64,000 nt of DNA from contig NC_132980.1 in the NCBI RefSeq assembly GCF_047496725.1, positions 11,238,572 through 11,302,571 on the forward strand, in the 5' to 3' direction. This DNA is from Anoplolepis gracilipes (lineage: Eukaryota > Arthropoda > Insecta > Hymenoptera > Formicidae). Position numbers and translations under genes: made by a program. Positions within the stretch are counted from its first letter, which is position 1, and every line of letters begins with the position of its first letter. Below, one piece after another: positions 52,231 through 63,572 of this stretch. Below the pieces are notes generated by a model. That model had not been told where the DNA came from, ran no database searches, and worked only from the letters and a program-made list of their open reading frames with translations.

Positions 52231-54645
52231 GAAATAAAATCTTTTTAAGTGAAAGCAGATTCAGTTATTTATAAATTATATTTATTTTTTCTCTACAAAT
52301 GTTTCTCTTCCATGTAAAAAGATTTTATTTCATATATTTTATATTCCCTTAAAATTAACTATGCAATTTTAGCAACCTATTTTTTTCTTTACAGATAATA
52401 ATATAGATGTAAATCAAGCTGAGATAATTTCAAGCCCCACTATGTATATATAAATCTTATATATAGAACAACAACGATGTTGACTATGATTTCAGAGATA
52501 GCGAAACTGTAATATTATTTACAACTACATTTCTATATTCTCGGCCCTCTTCTAAATTGAGAATGACATTGAAAATAGCGGTCACATCGATCGTTGGCTC
52601 ATATTAGTCTCATTCCGTTAGTAACAATCAGCAAATAAATCAGTATCCGAAAGGATACGCTAACAATAAGAGACACTAACACATATCTATCTATAGCGTC
52701 AGGAAGAGTCTAGAGTAGCACAACATACGACCACAATAATTGGTTTTAATATCAGAGTTACAAACACAGGGATGTGTTACATTCTATATATCCTCAACAT
52801 CACGGACATCTCTTATCGCAATGGAGGAATAATAAACGAGGAAGGATATCCTTATCTAATGCCATTCGAGCAACTAACACAGGGATTGCGAAGTCGTGAT
52901 ATATTTGATTTGCATCATCATTGAGGAGAAAATAATTATCAGCTCTCCTATTTCGCGCTATATTTTCCGTCATACAGTTTACCCAATTCTTTATTCAAAT
53001 ATGTTTAATCGAATTGTTTAGTCTTTTTTTTTTGCTTATTTATTGTATTATCTGATAAAGCTATTCTTTTGTAAGCAAATCTTTTAAATATATTTTTAAA
53101 TTTGTTAGTAATAAGAAATATTTATATTATATCTTTCTCAAATAATTTTTTTTTTTTTTTACTTGATAAACGTGAACGCAAATATTCTAAGTTTTATTTT
53201 ATTTTGTATCGTTTTTATAATTTCTCAATTTGTCTGGTTGTCAGAAAACATTGCATAAATCGTATTTTATTTCCGAATAAAAAATGTATCGTGATAATAT
53301 ACTATCGAGAGACGATACACGAAATACGCATAATAACTCTCATGCTTCTTAATCATCATTTCACCGCGATTATTCTCATCACTCATCATCGTTTACACAG
53401 GCAGATAAGTAGCGCAAACGTAAATACAGAAACGAACAGCGAATGTACAGTAGCTTGGAGGAAGAAACGCGGAGAGTATAGACAATGCATTCTTTCCCGT
53501 GCTTCTCAAGAAGGAACTCTTTCGCCCTCACCGATGATGAAAGTTACGATGTAAGGACGCGGCCTGCGTCATATCCTCAAAGATGCGTCGCAGAGGCGTA
53601 ATGTCGCTCGGAAATAACGGTGGCCGCCATCGTCTATGCACGCTGGAAACATGGACACGAATACGGGTGCAGTTTCGTTATACTTACAGGGTAAACACAC
53701 CTTCAACGACGAAATTGCCGCGACTGCTCGTTATTTTTACGAGCGAACGAGAAATACGCGAAGAGAAATAAACGTGATAATATCTCGCTGATGTGTTCGA
53801 GAAGAGACAAATAAATATCGGTGACTTTGACATCGGCACGCTCTAACGTCACGCCTCGAGATGTCAGACTCGACACGCGTCACGCGTATATCGAGGGATT
53901 ATATACCTTCTGTGAATGTGAACGGGTTCCGAATCGCTGAGCTCCAGATCACTGTCAACGTGCATTCGTTCGCCCCACGTCGCCTTTAGATACGAGACTC
54001 GTCTGGTGGTACGATCCTCGTCAGCTGTTGAATAATTATCATCGATTATAATTCAATTATCGTCAAGTACAATTTACAAACATCACCTGTAAGTGAAAAA
54101 TGAAAATTTTCTTTCTCCCTATCTCTCTCTCATTTGGCCTTGTTGAATTCTATTAATGTGAGAGTGTTTCATGTATTTTAAAGTTTTAAATTTATGTTAT
54201 ATACAAATGTATATACTCTCGGGATCAAGATTATCTTTCCAAATTAGAATGGTAAATTAATTAAATAAAAAAAAAAAAAAAAAAAAAAAAAGACAGCATT
54301 TAGCTGTGTATTATATAGTTTAATATATTAAAATTCGCGCAGAAAGAAATTATATTGAAAAAAATTCTAGTATAGAAATGTCCTTATAATTTCATAGTAC
54401 TAGAGACGCGTGCGTCGCAATCATTGTGTGCACGTAATGTTAAAAATATCTTCATCGCGTTTAAACTCACTGATCTGTGCATTCTTCTGTCGCCTGAGCA
54501 CTACGGCGTTATTGGTCGAGCCGTTGGGCGAAGAACCATTGACCGGCGCTGAAAGAGAAATCAATGGGACAATTATTAACGCTTTATGCTCGACCTTTAT
54601 ACGACGTAAAAACGTGCGTGTAAGTGGAGATGTGTGCGTATATAT

Positions 54646-54688
<43 letters not shown>

Positions 54689-57600
54689 CAAATACAAACG
54701 GTGGTGGAAAAAGCGAACTAACCGACTTGCAGCAGTTTGGCCGACTGCAAATAACTATCCTGTTTGTGGTAAGCGGTTTTACCGTCGTCCTCGGCGCTAG
54801 CATCCTCCTCGACGGTCTGCCACGTGTGCCTGGCGCAGCTGCTTCTCGCCGCCGAACCGTTCGCAGCTTCCCAGGACTCCGCGCTGTTGCTGCGTGCTCT
54901 CAAACGCACTGTTTCTGCCTCCATGGAAGGCATGTCTGTATAATCACGCGACAAGCATTATTACAGTTTCGTTCTCTCTCGTCGGGATATCGCTATATTT
55001 GACCGACTGACTAATCCGGTTTTATTAAAATAATTATATATAATATATATATAATTATTTTATAATTATTTTCTATATATAATTACTGTATATACATGTA
55101 GCGTGTACGCTGTTGTCGCTACACAAGAAGCGTCGGCAGATGTGTCGTTGCTATTTTCAATTACCGCGACATGTCGTAAGAAGCTCAGCAACAAAAACAA
55201 CACGGGTGCATGAGGGCAGTTAATATCCCCTTTGTGCTATCGACAAATTCCGGTATACCATAGCTTTATCCGGTTACTCTCGCTTGGAAGCAAGCTCAAA
55301 TAAATCGCGCGTCCCTTGTAGACGCGATTGTTTCAAATTTATTCATCATTACTTACTAAAGATACAAATCTATGTTTCTATGTTTTAGTTTGGTCGTGAG
55401 AAGCGAAGAAATAAGAAGAAAAATGTGTAATATTATTATACTATACGCGTATATAGTATAATGTACTATATTAGTGTGTGTGTGTGTGTGTGTGTGTGTA
55501 TAGTGCTTGTATGACAAGTTATAAACGCTATATCGCGACATCGCGCTCACATAGAATGCACAACGAATCACCGACAACACAATAGCGGCACAAGACGACA
55601 ATGCACAGACAACTCGACACAGTCTCTTAATTCTATCTACCTTTACTCTCTCTATAGTCGGCCGGTGGCTCGCAATGGATATGTTTGCTGCCTATAGGAA
55701 TTATTCTGTTGCCTGTCAATACTGGACCTAAACGACGACACTTGTTTACTGAGCATTGATCTAATAGTACTTGATTTGATTGATTTTTAATTAATCGCGC
55801 GAGTATATATTCACAGTCCAATTACAATCGGAGCATCGATCGATCATAATTTGCAAGGTGATAGATTAGATTGCGCAAAAAATTTGTTGTTTCTTCCATT
55901 TTATAATTTGAAATCAAATCAAAGAATTTATCTAAAAAAAAAAAAAAATGGACATTTTTTAAAGAAAACAAAGAATATACATCGACGGTGACAATTTTAT
56001 GTTTCGAGTTTGCTCTAAATTCAACTTGAACAATTTTTTGCGCGTCATTTTAACGGAAAAGCAAGAGGATAATTGTTTTACATTACACTTTGATCGACGC
56101 TTACCAGTGTCAAGAGATTTGGTTTCTCTGGCCGGTATTCTCCTTATTTCCTGACTCTCTGCTTTGGACTCGAACTCACGTTTCCGCACAGCCACATTCG
56201 GTACACTTCTCTTGTTGGACAATCGGGACAACTCGCTCTTGTAAAGATTCGTCCGATCACCAGCGGGCTCGTCCTCATCGCTCAACAAACGACCAGACTC
56301 GAACTGCTTGGCGCGTCTCGATACGATCTGCAGACCTTGCGGCGGTACTGGAAACTTGGTGTCGCTGCCAGCCTTCTTGTCCGGTCCTGGCGAAGACGGC
56401 AACGAGGAAGAACCATTTCTCGCCTCTTGCGATGTCTGTTGCTGATTCATACTAATGTTTTCGTGTATCCTGGACAAGATGCTGACAAAACTACTTTTGC
56501 CGGTGCCCCGGTACTGTTGTTCCTTCATAGCGAGCTCATTGTCGTAGAGAGGCGATGACGAATAAGAGTGATCTCCGGTGACGGATTGATTGTCCCCGAG
56601 CTGTTGATCGCTTCGTGATTTGGAATACTCGGAGTTGGAGTCTACGTCCTTTATCCTCTGCACGCTCTGATTCGACGGCTTGTTCATTATATTCGCGATA
56701 GACTTGGCAGCAATGTTCCTCTCTAAGGAGGCTCTTCTCGTGGGAGATTGCTGTCTTTGCTCGTTTTGACCGGGCGGCCAAATTGGTTTTTGCAATTTCT
56801 GCGGCCTCGCGTAGAACTCTCTTTGAATCACCGAGGCTTGGTTAAAGTTTTGTAGCGACGGCAGCGGTTCGGTGGACCAGCCGATCGGATGACTCGGTCG
56901 TCGCAGAAATTCCGCCTTCTGCTCGAAGCTTTTGCGTAGTCTATTCATAATGACAGAATCGTCGGAGCACTCGTTTCCGGTCAAAGTCGAATTGGAATCA
57001 TAAGGGGACGTGCTGCTGTCTTTGCTGGCAACAGGAGAGGAATCCCGTCTCGACTCGATGCTCAATCTGCTGGATTCGTTCGATCTCAGCGCATCAATGC
57101 TACCGTAGCTCGTCGTCTCGGAATCATTGGTGGTCCCGCTGCCCTCGCTGGCGCGTCGCGCCACCATCCGCTTGACTGGCCGGTAAATTGGTACCTGCGG
57201 CTCTGCCTGTGACATCGGATAACGCAGCAGGGACGGCTGCTGGTAGTAATGATGCTGCGGATAGTTCTCGCTGACACGTACATGTTCGTAAATAGGATCG
57301 TTGATCCTGTCGTAGAGCTGCTCATTGCTCGGCCGTGAGTACACCGACTCGGATCGGGTTCTGTCGTACAGATCGTATCTCGAATCCTGAGATGAACGAC
57401 CGCTCGACTGTGAGTTATCTTCGTGTAACAACTGCAGCTTCCTCCCCGAGATTCTGGGATCTTCCGAAGAATCGTACAATGAATCCGGCACGCCCTTCCG
57501 TTGCTGCTGTTGCAACACGCTCGTCATCTGAGATTCCGCGATCGGTTGAATCTGAGATATGGTTGTCGGCGGCATCCTGCCGTCCACATACGCGGCCTGC

Positions 57601-58617
57601 TGATTCCTGCACCCTACCTCCTCGAGATGACTCGGACTTTCGGACGACGGTAGAGAAGAGACCCAGGACTGCCGCGTTTTCGGCGTCGAGCCCGGGATCA
57701 TGCTGCTCGATCTGCGTTGCTTCTGCGATAGCCTCTCCGGGGAACGCAGCCGTGGTCGTTGATTCGTCTCGGGATTGTGTGCCGTCTCGCCAAAGTACTA
57801 GAAATAAGAGTTGAAGGTGAGATAAATTATTATTTTTATTAGTCTTACAAAAAAAATATCAGACGCGGATGACCGAATCACTGCTCTAATTCAACTACAG
57901 ATAACATATAAGTACTCTTCTTCTCGGTTATTATTAAATCGTTTTCGTCAAAAGTTTAATTAAAAACCGACAAATCGATAGTGTCGACATCAAGAATACA
58001 ATTTCCACAAAGGTCGATCGTGGAAGAGATTGAAAAGCGGTTGACGTTCTTCTCGCGAGAAAACTCATCTACCATGTATCTGTCTCATTCGTGCAACAAA
58101 ATCTTACCCTCTGTAGAATGTCGTCCTCTTTGGAGACCACCAAGAGACGCAGCCACGGTCCCGCTTGCTGAATACGTTGCACCACGCTAGAGTACTGCTC
58201 GCCCCGCGTAGGCGTCCCGTCGACGGAGACGACGCGGTCGCCGGTGCGCAATCCGGCCTCGGCTGCTGGTGAATTCGCCCGCACCTGCTTCACGAAGATC
58301 GTGTCCATAGGCTCGTCGATCTTGGTCCGCTCGTGTCCCGGCAGCATCTGTGATGATCGCGCGTCAGAGATGCCAAATTATGACGTTTCCCCTCGGGATT
58401 TTTTTTCGCGAAATGAGATACTCACGCAGCAGGACTCGGGCGGATAGACGATGAAATGTCGGAGCGTGAATCCGTATCCATTCTCGCTGCGCCTGAGCAG
58501 GAGGGTTCGTGGACCACGGGGCGGAGAGTTCTCCTTCTGAACGGATCGGGGAGACACCGGGCCTCCTGGACCAGGGCCCGACGCGGGCGCAGGCGGCGGG
58601 GGGGATGAGTGCCCGCC
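42681..58617 (-). CDS. ARHGAP21: Rho GTPase-activating protein, ARHGAP21/23 type (PDZ-PH-RhoGAP), 5' partial
   Basis: Eighteen exons join in phase to about 2128 residues ending in TAA: 58617-58426, 58347-58108, 57797-56105, 55727-55641, 54935-54723, 54548-54471, 54024-53907, 52071-51963, 51879-51796, 51691-51476, 51360-50824, 50748-50368, 50290-50152, 49986-49862, 49797-48991, 48785-48647, 44529-44285, 43664-42681. Every junction is GT-AG and phase-consistent. Domain order (numbered from the first visible residue) is PDZ about 38-140, a long disordered linker, PH about 896-1006, RhoGAP about 1125-1316 with arginine finger GIYRVPG (R1164) and the NLAIVFGPTLVR motif, then conserved family blocks (KATWGER before the PH domain; SDLLTSLTTTFDRKWRSL and RRHTVGG in the tail). 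The family switches off Cdc42 or Rho at junctions, the lateral cortex or the Golgi. The first visible exon follows an acceptor and has no ATG, so a start exon upstream is missing. The family assignment is secure; exact isoforms are not. Confidence 0.95.
43837..44220. mobile_element. Inverted-repeat element, 384 bp, in the last RhoGAP intron
   Basis: TA|CCCAGGTAGGAAGCACA ... TGTGCTTGCTACCTGGG|TA. The inverted ends match over about 30 bp with a few mismatches, and TA flanks both sides. Several TGACGTCA-like or GACGTC motifs lie inside. It is non-coding. Confidence 0.75.
44940..44972 (+). repeat. GA microsatellite
   Basis: (GA)16 in the large RhoGAP intron. Confidence 0.9.
45948..46274 (-). CDS. 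Candidate alternative exon of the RhoGAP gene
   Basis: It lies in the large intron between exons 48785-48647 and 44529-44285. One minus-strand frame is open from ATG 46320 to a stop at 45814 and encodes a Pro/Met/Val- and Ala-rich protein (SPAVPKTPAQSPMSMPVPVA, then an Ala run). The donor GAG|GTAAAT at 45948 leaves phase 1, which fits the following exon. An acceptor ACACAG|CG at 46274 also gives phase 1, fitting the preceding exon, so the 327-nt segment could be a 109-codon cassette. Alternatively, ATG 46320 could begin a short isoform. The pyrimidine tract is weak and the region is GC-rich, so chance openness is possible. Confidence 0.35.
46434..46468 (+). repeat. TTTC microsatellite
   Basis: Eight or more TTTC units in the large RhoGAP intron; it drives the low-complexity plus-strand frames seen here. 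Confidence 0.9.
47587..47673. mobile_element. Tiny inverted-repeat element, 87 bp
   Basis: TA|CAGGGTGTCCCATTTTA ... TAAAATGAGACACCCTG|TA. The arms pair over 27 bp with three mismatches, and TA is duplicated. Termini of this type (CAGGGTGTCCC) are common on arthropod mariner-like miniature elements. It is followed at once by a TA microsatellite (47674-47716). Confidence 0.8.
50368..51018 (-). other. ARHGAP21: RhoGAP catalytic domain
   Basis: Coding sequence split by a 75-nt intron (50749-50823). It starts at TFKVPLELCPQSS and includes VPLIVEMCTSIVEARGLEVV followed by GIYRVPGN (arginine finger), DVNVISSLLKSFFRQLPDSL, the loop around LLRDLPEHHFETLKYLMQHL and NKMEAKNLAIVFGPTLVR. All motifs needed for GTP hydrolysis on a Rho-family GTPase are present, so the enzyme should be active. 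Confidence 0.95.
51476..52071 (-). other. ARHGAP21: PH domain region of the RhoGAP gene (three exons)
   Basis: Exons 52071-51963, 51879-51796 and 51691-51476 encode REGTLHVKFTVLDGK, then RSWKQVWGVLRGPIIYFYKD, then VDVRCSVVDVAEDYTKRKHV and the final helix EDAASMALWLRSLHSH. This is the complete beta-sandwich plus C-terminal helix of a PH domain, including the invariant tryptophan in MALWLRSL. In ARHGAP21 this domain helps membrane and Arf recruitment; that role is inferred here from the family. Confidence 0.92.
54650..54684. repeat. AT microsatellite
   Basis: (TA)n of about 35 bp in the intron 35 bp downstream of exon 54935-54723. Confidence 0.85.
55473..55499 (+). repeat. TG microsatellite
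   Basis: (TG)13 in a RhoGAP intron. Confidence 0.9.
56105..57797 (-). other. ARHGAP21: Giant disordered linker exon of the RhoGAP gene
   Basis: A single 1693-nt exon (about 564 residues) is open in one frame from acceptor to donor. The protein is rich in Ser, Arg, Gln and Pro. It has tyrosine-rich stretches with YDRTRSESVYSRPSNEQLYD-like spacing and many S/T-P and R-x-x-S sites, but no recognisable fold. Vertebrate ARHGAP21/23 likewise have a long low-complexity region between the PDZ and PH domains. The frame stays open past the donor GTAAGC at 56104-56099, so retention of the next intron would extend the protein before a stop. Confidence 0.9.
58108..58617 (-). other. ARHGAP21: PDZ domain region of the RhoGAP gene (two exons)
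   Basis: The first visible exon encodes a proline/glycine-rich stretch followed by LLLRRSENGYGFTLRHFIVY, the first beta strand and carboxylate-binding loop of a PDZ domain with GYGF as the GLGF equivalent. A 78-nt intron (58348-58425) follows. The second exon supplies IFVKQVRANSPAAEAG, LRTGDRVVSVDG and the closing helix and strand up to KEDDILQ. PDZ domains bind C-terminal peptides; in this family the domain is N-terminal, as here. Confidence 0.93.
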
Positions 58618-58800
58618 CTACGATTATCGACACGAATCTCAATTAGTTGATTCCATAAGCTCGATATAATATTTGACAAGAATTTTAATTAAAGCAAAAA
58701 AATGTCTTTAAATTGAAAGAATCAATGAACACACGCGTTGGTCCCGAGTATTTTGCGATGAAGGAGAAATTCTCTTTCTTCCAAGATGCAAATGTATTTC

Positions 58801-58803
<3 letters not shown>

Positions 58804-58869
<66 letters not shown>

Positions 58870-58877
58870 GATCGGCC
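58804..58877 (+). repeat. TA microsatellite followed by a T run
   Basis: About 47 bp of TA and then about 19 T, just upstream of the first visible RhoGAP exon, in its upstream intron or flank. Confidence 0.9.
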
Positions 58878-59487
58878 GATGACGAGATCTAATAATTATC
58901 TACATCGAATGCTCGATTATTCGATCGGTCGATGATAAGCACACTTGAAATGACGAAAATATACATGCGTTTTGCGTATCTCGAGAGTCCAATGTACGCA
59001 CGCACGCGTATATTAATAACTTTTCGCATCAAACGGCCAATAAACATAGCACAATCGTCAAATATCGAAGGCTGAATTAGGCTGGAATTGCCGAAATAGA
59101 ATCCCAAATTCACGCGCGCGGACTCTCGGTATATTTGCACAACATCGATCACAACTTCCCTCTCTCTTTCTTTGGATTTGTACCGTCTGGGTAGACCACC
59201 GACTAATACTAGAGAAATCGGTGCAACGCGGCAGACAGACTCGTGGATGTCGGCCAAGAATTATTCCAAGCGCCGACTCCGAAGCGGAGGCGGCGTAGCT
59301 GGAGAGACGTCTGAGACACGTTCTCTCTCTCGCGAAGCGAATTGAGTAAAATTTGGCGAGTGGCCAGGGAATACGCGGCTCGAATTTGCCGTAATGCGCA
59401 ATCCGAGATCGGGACGGGCGGAATTTGCGTGCGCGCTTCTCGCTCGGTTCGAGAGAAAATCACGGAAGTGAGAGCGGAGGTGCAAAT

Positions 59488-59599
59488 ATTCGTCCCGCAA
59501 AAATCGAATTTAACCCAAAGTTTCATCGAATTTTTTCACCAAAAAATCTCCCAAATATCTTTGGCAATTTTTTTTTTCTCGATTCGTCGAACGACATAA
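59488..59599 (+). repeat. 112-bp direct repeat, left copy
   Basis: ATTCGTC...GCAAAAATC, GTTTCATCGAATTTTTTCAC and CTCCCAAATATCTTTGGCAA are shared with 60169-60280. It ends directly at the TA next to the mobile element. Confidence 0.9.
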
Positions 59600-59601
59600 T
59601 A

Positions 59602-60167
59602 GGGTAAACTCGGGTAAGATGACCATAGTTTTTTAAAATGCAAAAAACATACTTTTATTTTTGTTACTTTTTAATAGTGTTTGGCACATAATCTTTCCTG
59701 AAGCTTAAATTACGTAATATTATCGAAATTAAAAGGAAAATTTTATACAGGGTGTATACTCAAAAATTCTGTAAAAAAATTCCCTGAGAATTCCAGATAT
59801 TTTTGTTCAAAATTCCAGGTAAAATTAAAATATTTTTAGATGCAATTTTAAAATAAGCTTATTTATTTTAGCGTATCATTTTTTGACATAAAAAAAGTAT
59901 TTTAAACAATGTTATATAGACATAAACAAAAAATATATATTTTAAGTAGATTTTAAACTTAAAATATTTTAAATTATTATAAAAAAATTTTAAAATAAGT
60001 ACTTCTATGACATTTTTTTAAATTCTCTGAATTCTAACGAAATTCCATGAGAATTCCATGATTTTTCAAGGTTTTTCCCGGGAGTATACACCCTGTTATA
60101 TTATGAAAATAGTACAACATAAGCATTGGCCATCTTTTCCGTATGGCCATCATACCCTTGTTTACCC
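59602..60167. mobile_element. GGGTAAAC-family element, copy 3, containing a nested element
   Basis: TA|GGGTAAACTCGGGTAAG ... CTTGTTTACCC|TA. It is interrupted by the 348-bp element at 59748-60095; without that insert, about 218 bp remain, so this copy is also internally deleted. Confidence 0.85.
59748..60095. mobile_element. CAGGGTGTATAC inverted-repeat element nested in copy 3
   Basis: CAGGGTGTATACTC ... GAGTATACACCCTG with TTATA directly repeated on both sides (59743-59747, 60096-60100). Removing the element and one TTATA restores the TTTTATATTAT sequence seen in the other family copies, which confirms a true insertion. It is non-coding. Confidence 0.85.
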
Positions 60168-60168
60168 T

Positions 60169-60280
60169 ATTCGTCGCGCAAAAATCAAATTCAAGCCAAA
60201 GTTTCATCGAATTTTTTCACCAAAAAATCTCCCAAATATCTTTGGCAATTTTTCTTTCCTCAATTCGTCGAACGACACAA
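60169..60280 (+). repeat. 112-bp direct repeat, right copy
   Basis: Counterpart of 59488-59599, beginning exactly after the right end of the mobile element. Confidence 0.9.
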
Positions 60281-62039
60281 TAAATCGGCGGGAAAAGAAA
60301 TCTGTAACGTGCATTCAAAGTCCGCGGGAAGAGAGCGGACAAAGTGAAATCAAGAGCTATGGACCACAGAGACTGCGATCTTGCGGTTTCCCGCGTTATC
60401 TAATTTAAACTTTCGATACTTTAGTCGATCAAACGCGAGTTTAATCGATCTAGCTCGGAAATATAACGCGCAGGGGATCCATTAGGCCGAGATTTGTCGG
60501 GATGAGGGGCTCTATCTATCTCTCTCTCTCTCTCTCCTCGGAGATCTTTTTTCAGATTTCCGACATATATATTTCGCGCGCGGACGGAATCGGCCGATAG
60601 ATCGGATGTGCTCCTGTGCATGGAGAAACGGGATCGTACGGACGAGCGAGCTCTGACGATGTGGGTCAGAAGAGAATAGGCGTTGTCAACGGTAAGTGGG
60701 TCACCAAACCGAGCGGCGACGGAACGGCAGCTCGGTTCGATAATTACACGTTCGCGCGACGACGTCTTCGGACGACACGCTCGTGTCACCGTATCGTTTA
60801 TTGTAATAAAACGACACGCGATAGCAGGACTCGCACTTGGACAGGAAGAACAACGAGAAAGGGAGAGAGACTACGCAAGGTCACGAGTACGTTAATGAAT
60901 TCATTCTCTCGCCCTCGAATCGACGTTTACGGGCTTATAAGGGCTTTATCGTGCCGCGGACGTTTTATTATTATTATTATTATATTAGTGCTCATGTGCG
61001 TTTAATGGGACGTTATTTCCGATCGTTCGCATGACAACATAGTCTCTCTTGATATTCTTTTGTCAAATATTTAGCTATTCATGAACGTTGCATTGGCGGA
61101 TATCGTTTTAATTATCACTTCAATTATTCGCTGCGATAAAAGTGTCAATTTATAGGTGATATCTCCTTGATAAATATATAACTTTTATTATAATTATGAA
61201 TAAAATAAAAAATATAATTCTGATAAGTAAATAAAATAATAAAAAGTACTATTAAGCTTTAAATATGTAAAAAATTAATTAAATAATTATATTACTAATG
61301 CAACACTTTCAATTGAAACATTTCGATCAAAGTAATAAGCTTTGAGTTAAAACACCATTTCATTCTTTGAAATTAATTAAAGAAGGGAAAAATGGAAAAT
61401 TTCCAATATTTATAAAATACTCTACGTAAATAAAACGGGATGAGATAAAATAGGGGAAGGCAACGTATTCTTCGGGGAGTATCCCTTCGTCGATCCTGTC
61501 AGTCTCGTCTAAAGTTTTAATCAGCCGTTAACCGATCGCGAAACCGGTTCACGCCAACGCTCGTGCAAAGTGTTCCGATCTTTGATTCAACGTCTGTTAT
61601 CCTCTTCGTTGACCGCGACGCGTTTCCGCCTTTGTCGTCGACGAACACGCGGTGCGCAGTTCCGACGTCGATAGCGCCAAGTTCCGGTTAATGTTCGCCA
61701 CTTGAACGAAATACTGTCGACAATACGTCCCTCGCCAGCTTTCTATTTCAGTTGAATAAGCGCGTGTAATTTCTTTTTTTTTTTTTTTTTTTTGTAATTT
61801 GGAATCTAATAATATAAAAATGTAAAAATATTAAAAATTGGAAAAATTCGCGCGATAACACTCAGCTTTTTTCTAGACATTTTTGTTAAAAAAATAATCT
61901 TTCTACAAACTGGCAGTTTTGTGATAATTATGCTTCAATTATTATGCTTCAAGATAAGATTTCTTTTAACTGGTTATATATAGGTATTATATAGGATGTC
62001 TTCCCCTTATGTAGAGGTAAATGATGACAGCAAAGACGT

Positions 62040-62401
62040 TATAAAAGAATTTTCTAACAATAAGTATATCATTATAAAGAATATAAATATTAGATTAATT
62101 TTATAGCAGAATTTTTAAAGTTTTTTTCACAAAGAATTATTTACACAAAAATAAAAAAACAAGTGTATATTTACTGTGTATTTAAAAAAAATCGAGATTC
62201 TCGAAAACAATGCAGTTTCGAAAATTTTAGGATAAAAAGAATTTTTTAACAATAAGTATATCATATTATAAAGAATATAAATATTAGATTAATTTTATAG
62301 CAGAATTTCTAAAGTTTTTTTTACAAAGAATTATTTACACAAAAATAAAAAAAACAAGTATATTTAAAAAATCGAGATTCTCGAAAACTGCAATTCGAAA
62401 A
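62040..62401 (+). repeat. Tandem duplication, two ~180-bp units
   Basis: Units about 62040-62229 and 62230-62401 share AACAATAAGTATATCAT, AAAGAATATAAATATTAGAT and AATCGAGATTCTCGAAAAC; the second unit has small deletions. Confidence 0.85.
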
Positions 62402-62434
62402 AGATACTTATTTAATGACAAGGTATATATAAAA

Positions 62435-62478
<44 letters not shown>

Positions 62479-63558
62479 GGTATATATTATACATAAAAGA
62501 GATGATACTTCCCTGTTGAAATATCGCAATAATTTGAAAGAATAATAATAGATATACAAGGCATTAAATGAGGTAAAATCTGCGTGGAAAAATGTAATAA
62601 AGGGGAAGACTAAAATACTAAACGAATTGCATTAACATATATACGCGACTAAATGAGTCTTCTCCTTCCTCCTTCCTCTTCGCATCACGCGACAACTGCT
62701 CGGGCGTTTTACGCCAAGAGATTTGCGAGCGTTTCTCTCGTATCAGCGGTAATGCGGTTCAGCACGTCCACCTCCCTTTTGCCCCTCTCCCGGTGCACGA
62801 GTAGCTTATATAATTTTGCTCTACAACTCTTACGTAAGAAGCGACTCCGATCGACGACCGATAGTCGATTCCCAACTTTTTCACGGGCATTGAAAATGCT
62901 AGAGTGCGAATATTCTATTGGAGGGAAGGAAAGGGAAATCTCGTCGTTCAAACGATTATTTACTCTTGCTATACACAGAGAGTGCTTCCTAGTGTGCGTA
63001 ACTTGGACAGTGAATTTATCGCGTAAAAGCAATAACGAAAGTTTATAGACAGAGGAAGGCGCAAAAATAAATTATCCACTACCGTTGCAAAAGACCGCCA
63101 TTTTGGCTTATATACGGCTTCTGTCATTGCTTCGTGTTGACAGGTGTGCGGAAATTCGCTATCGAATCAATATGCATCTCGAAAAATGCTGCGCATGATA
63201 TTTTTTTTCTATTAATTAATTCTTGTACGAAAGAATCTGCGCGACAAGAATTTCGTCACGATATACCGTAAAAGACACGTGACAGAGGATAGTGTTTTCT
63301 TTTATAGACTTCTTCCTTTTTGGAGACTGCTTTTATCTCAAAGGAAAGACGTACACCAACAAATTTTAGATACTAGAGTAGTTAAAGTAGAAGGAAAGCT
63401 CGTTGATTCGAAAAATAACGCCTGGGATATTCAAGATAATAATGCTGTAAAAAAGGACGTGTGCTACAGCGAGGGAGATGGTCGCGACAAAATTTAAAGA
63501 TCCAAATATGGAACAAACAACTGACCGATTCGCTACTTAAATAATAGATTTATCTCCC

Positions 63559-63572
63559 GGGGGGGGGGGGGG
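63559..63572 (+). repeat. Poly-G run
   Basis: CCC followed by about 14 G; a long G run is rare in this AT-rich genome and is a likely place for sequencing length error. Confidence 0.8.

Noticed and set aside
53102..53554. 150-codon plus-strand frame in a RhoGAP intron
   Set aside because: Phe/Ile/Tyr-rich translation of AT-rich intron DNA with a non-ATG start; no family resemblance.
56090..57814. Plus-strand frames opposite the large RhoGAP exon
   Set aside because: Shadow frames of the real minus-strand coding exon, whose splice phases and family match are decisive.
60616..60700. Plus-strand donor ACG|GTAAGTG after a short open frame
   Set aside because: The frame starts at GTG and the ATG frame stops before the donor; at most a noncoding exon.
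63279..63497. 72-codon plus-strand frame with protein-like composition
   Set aside because: It has a non-ATG start, no recognisable domain and no supporting splice sites.
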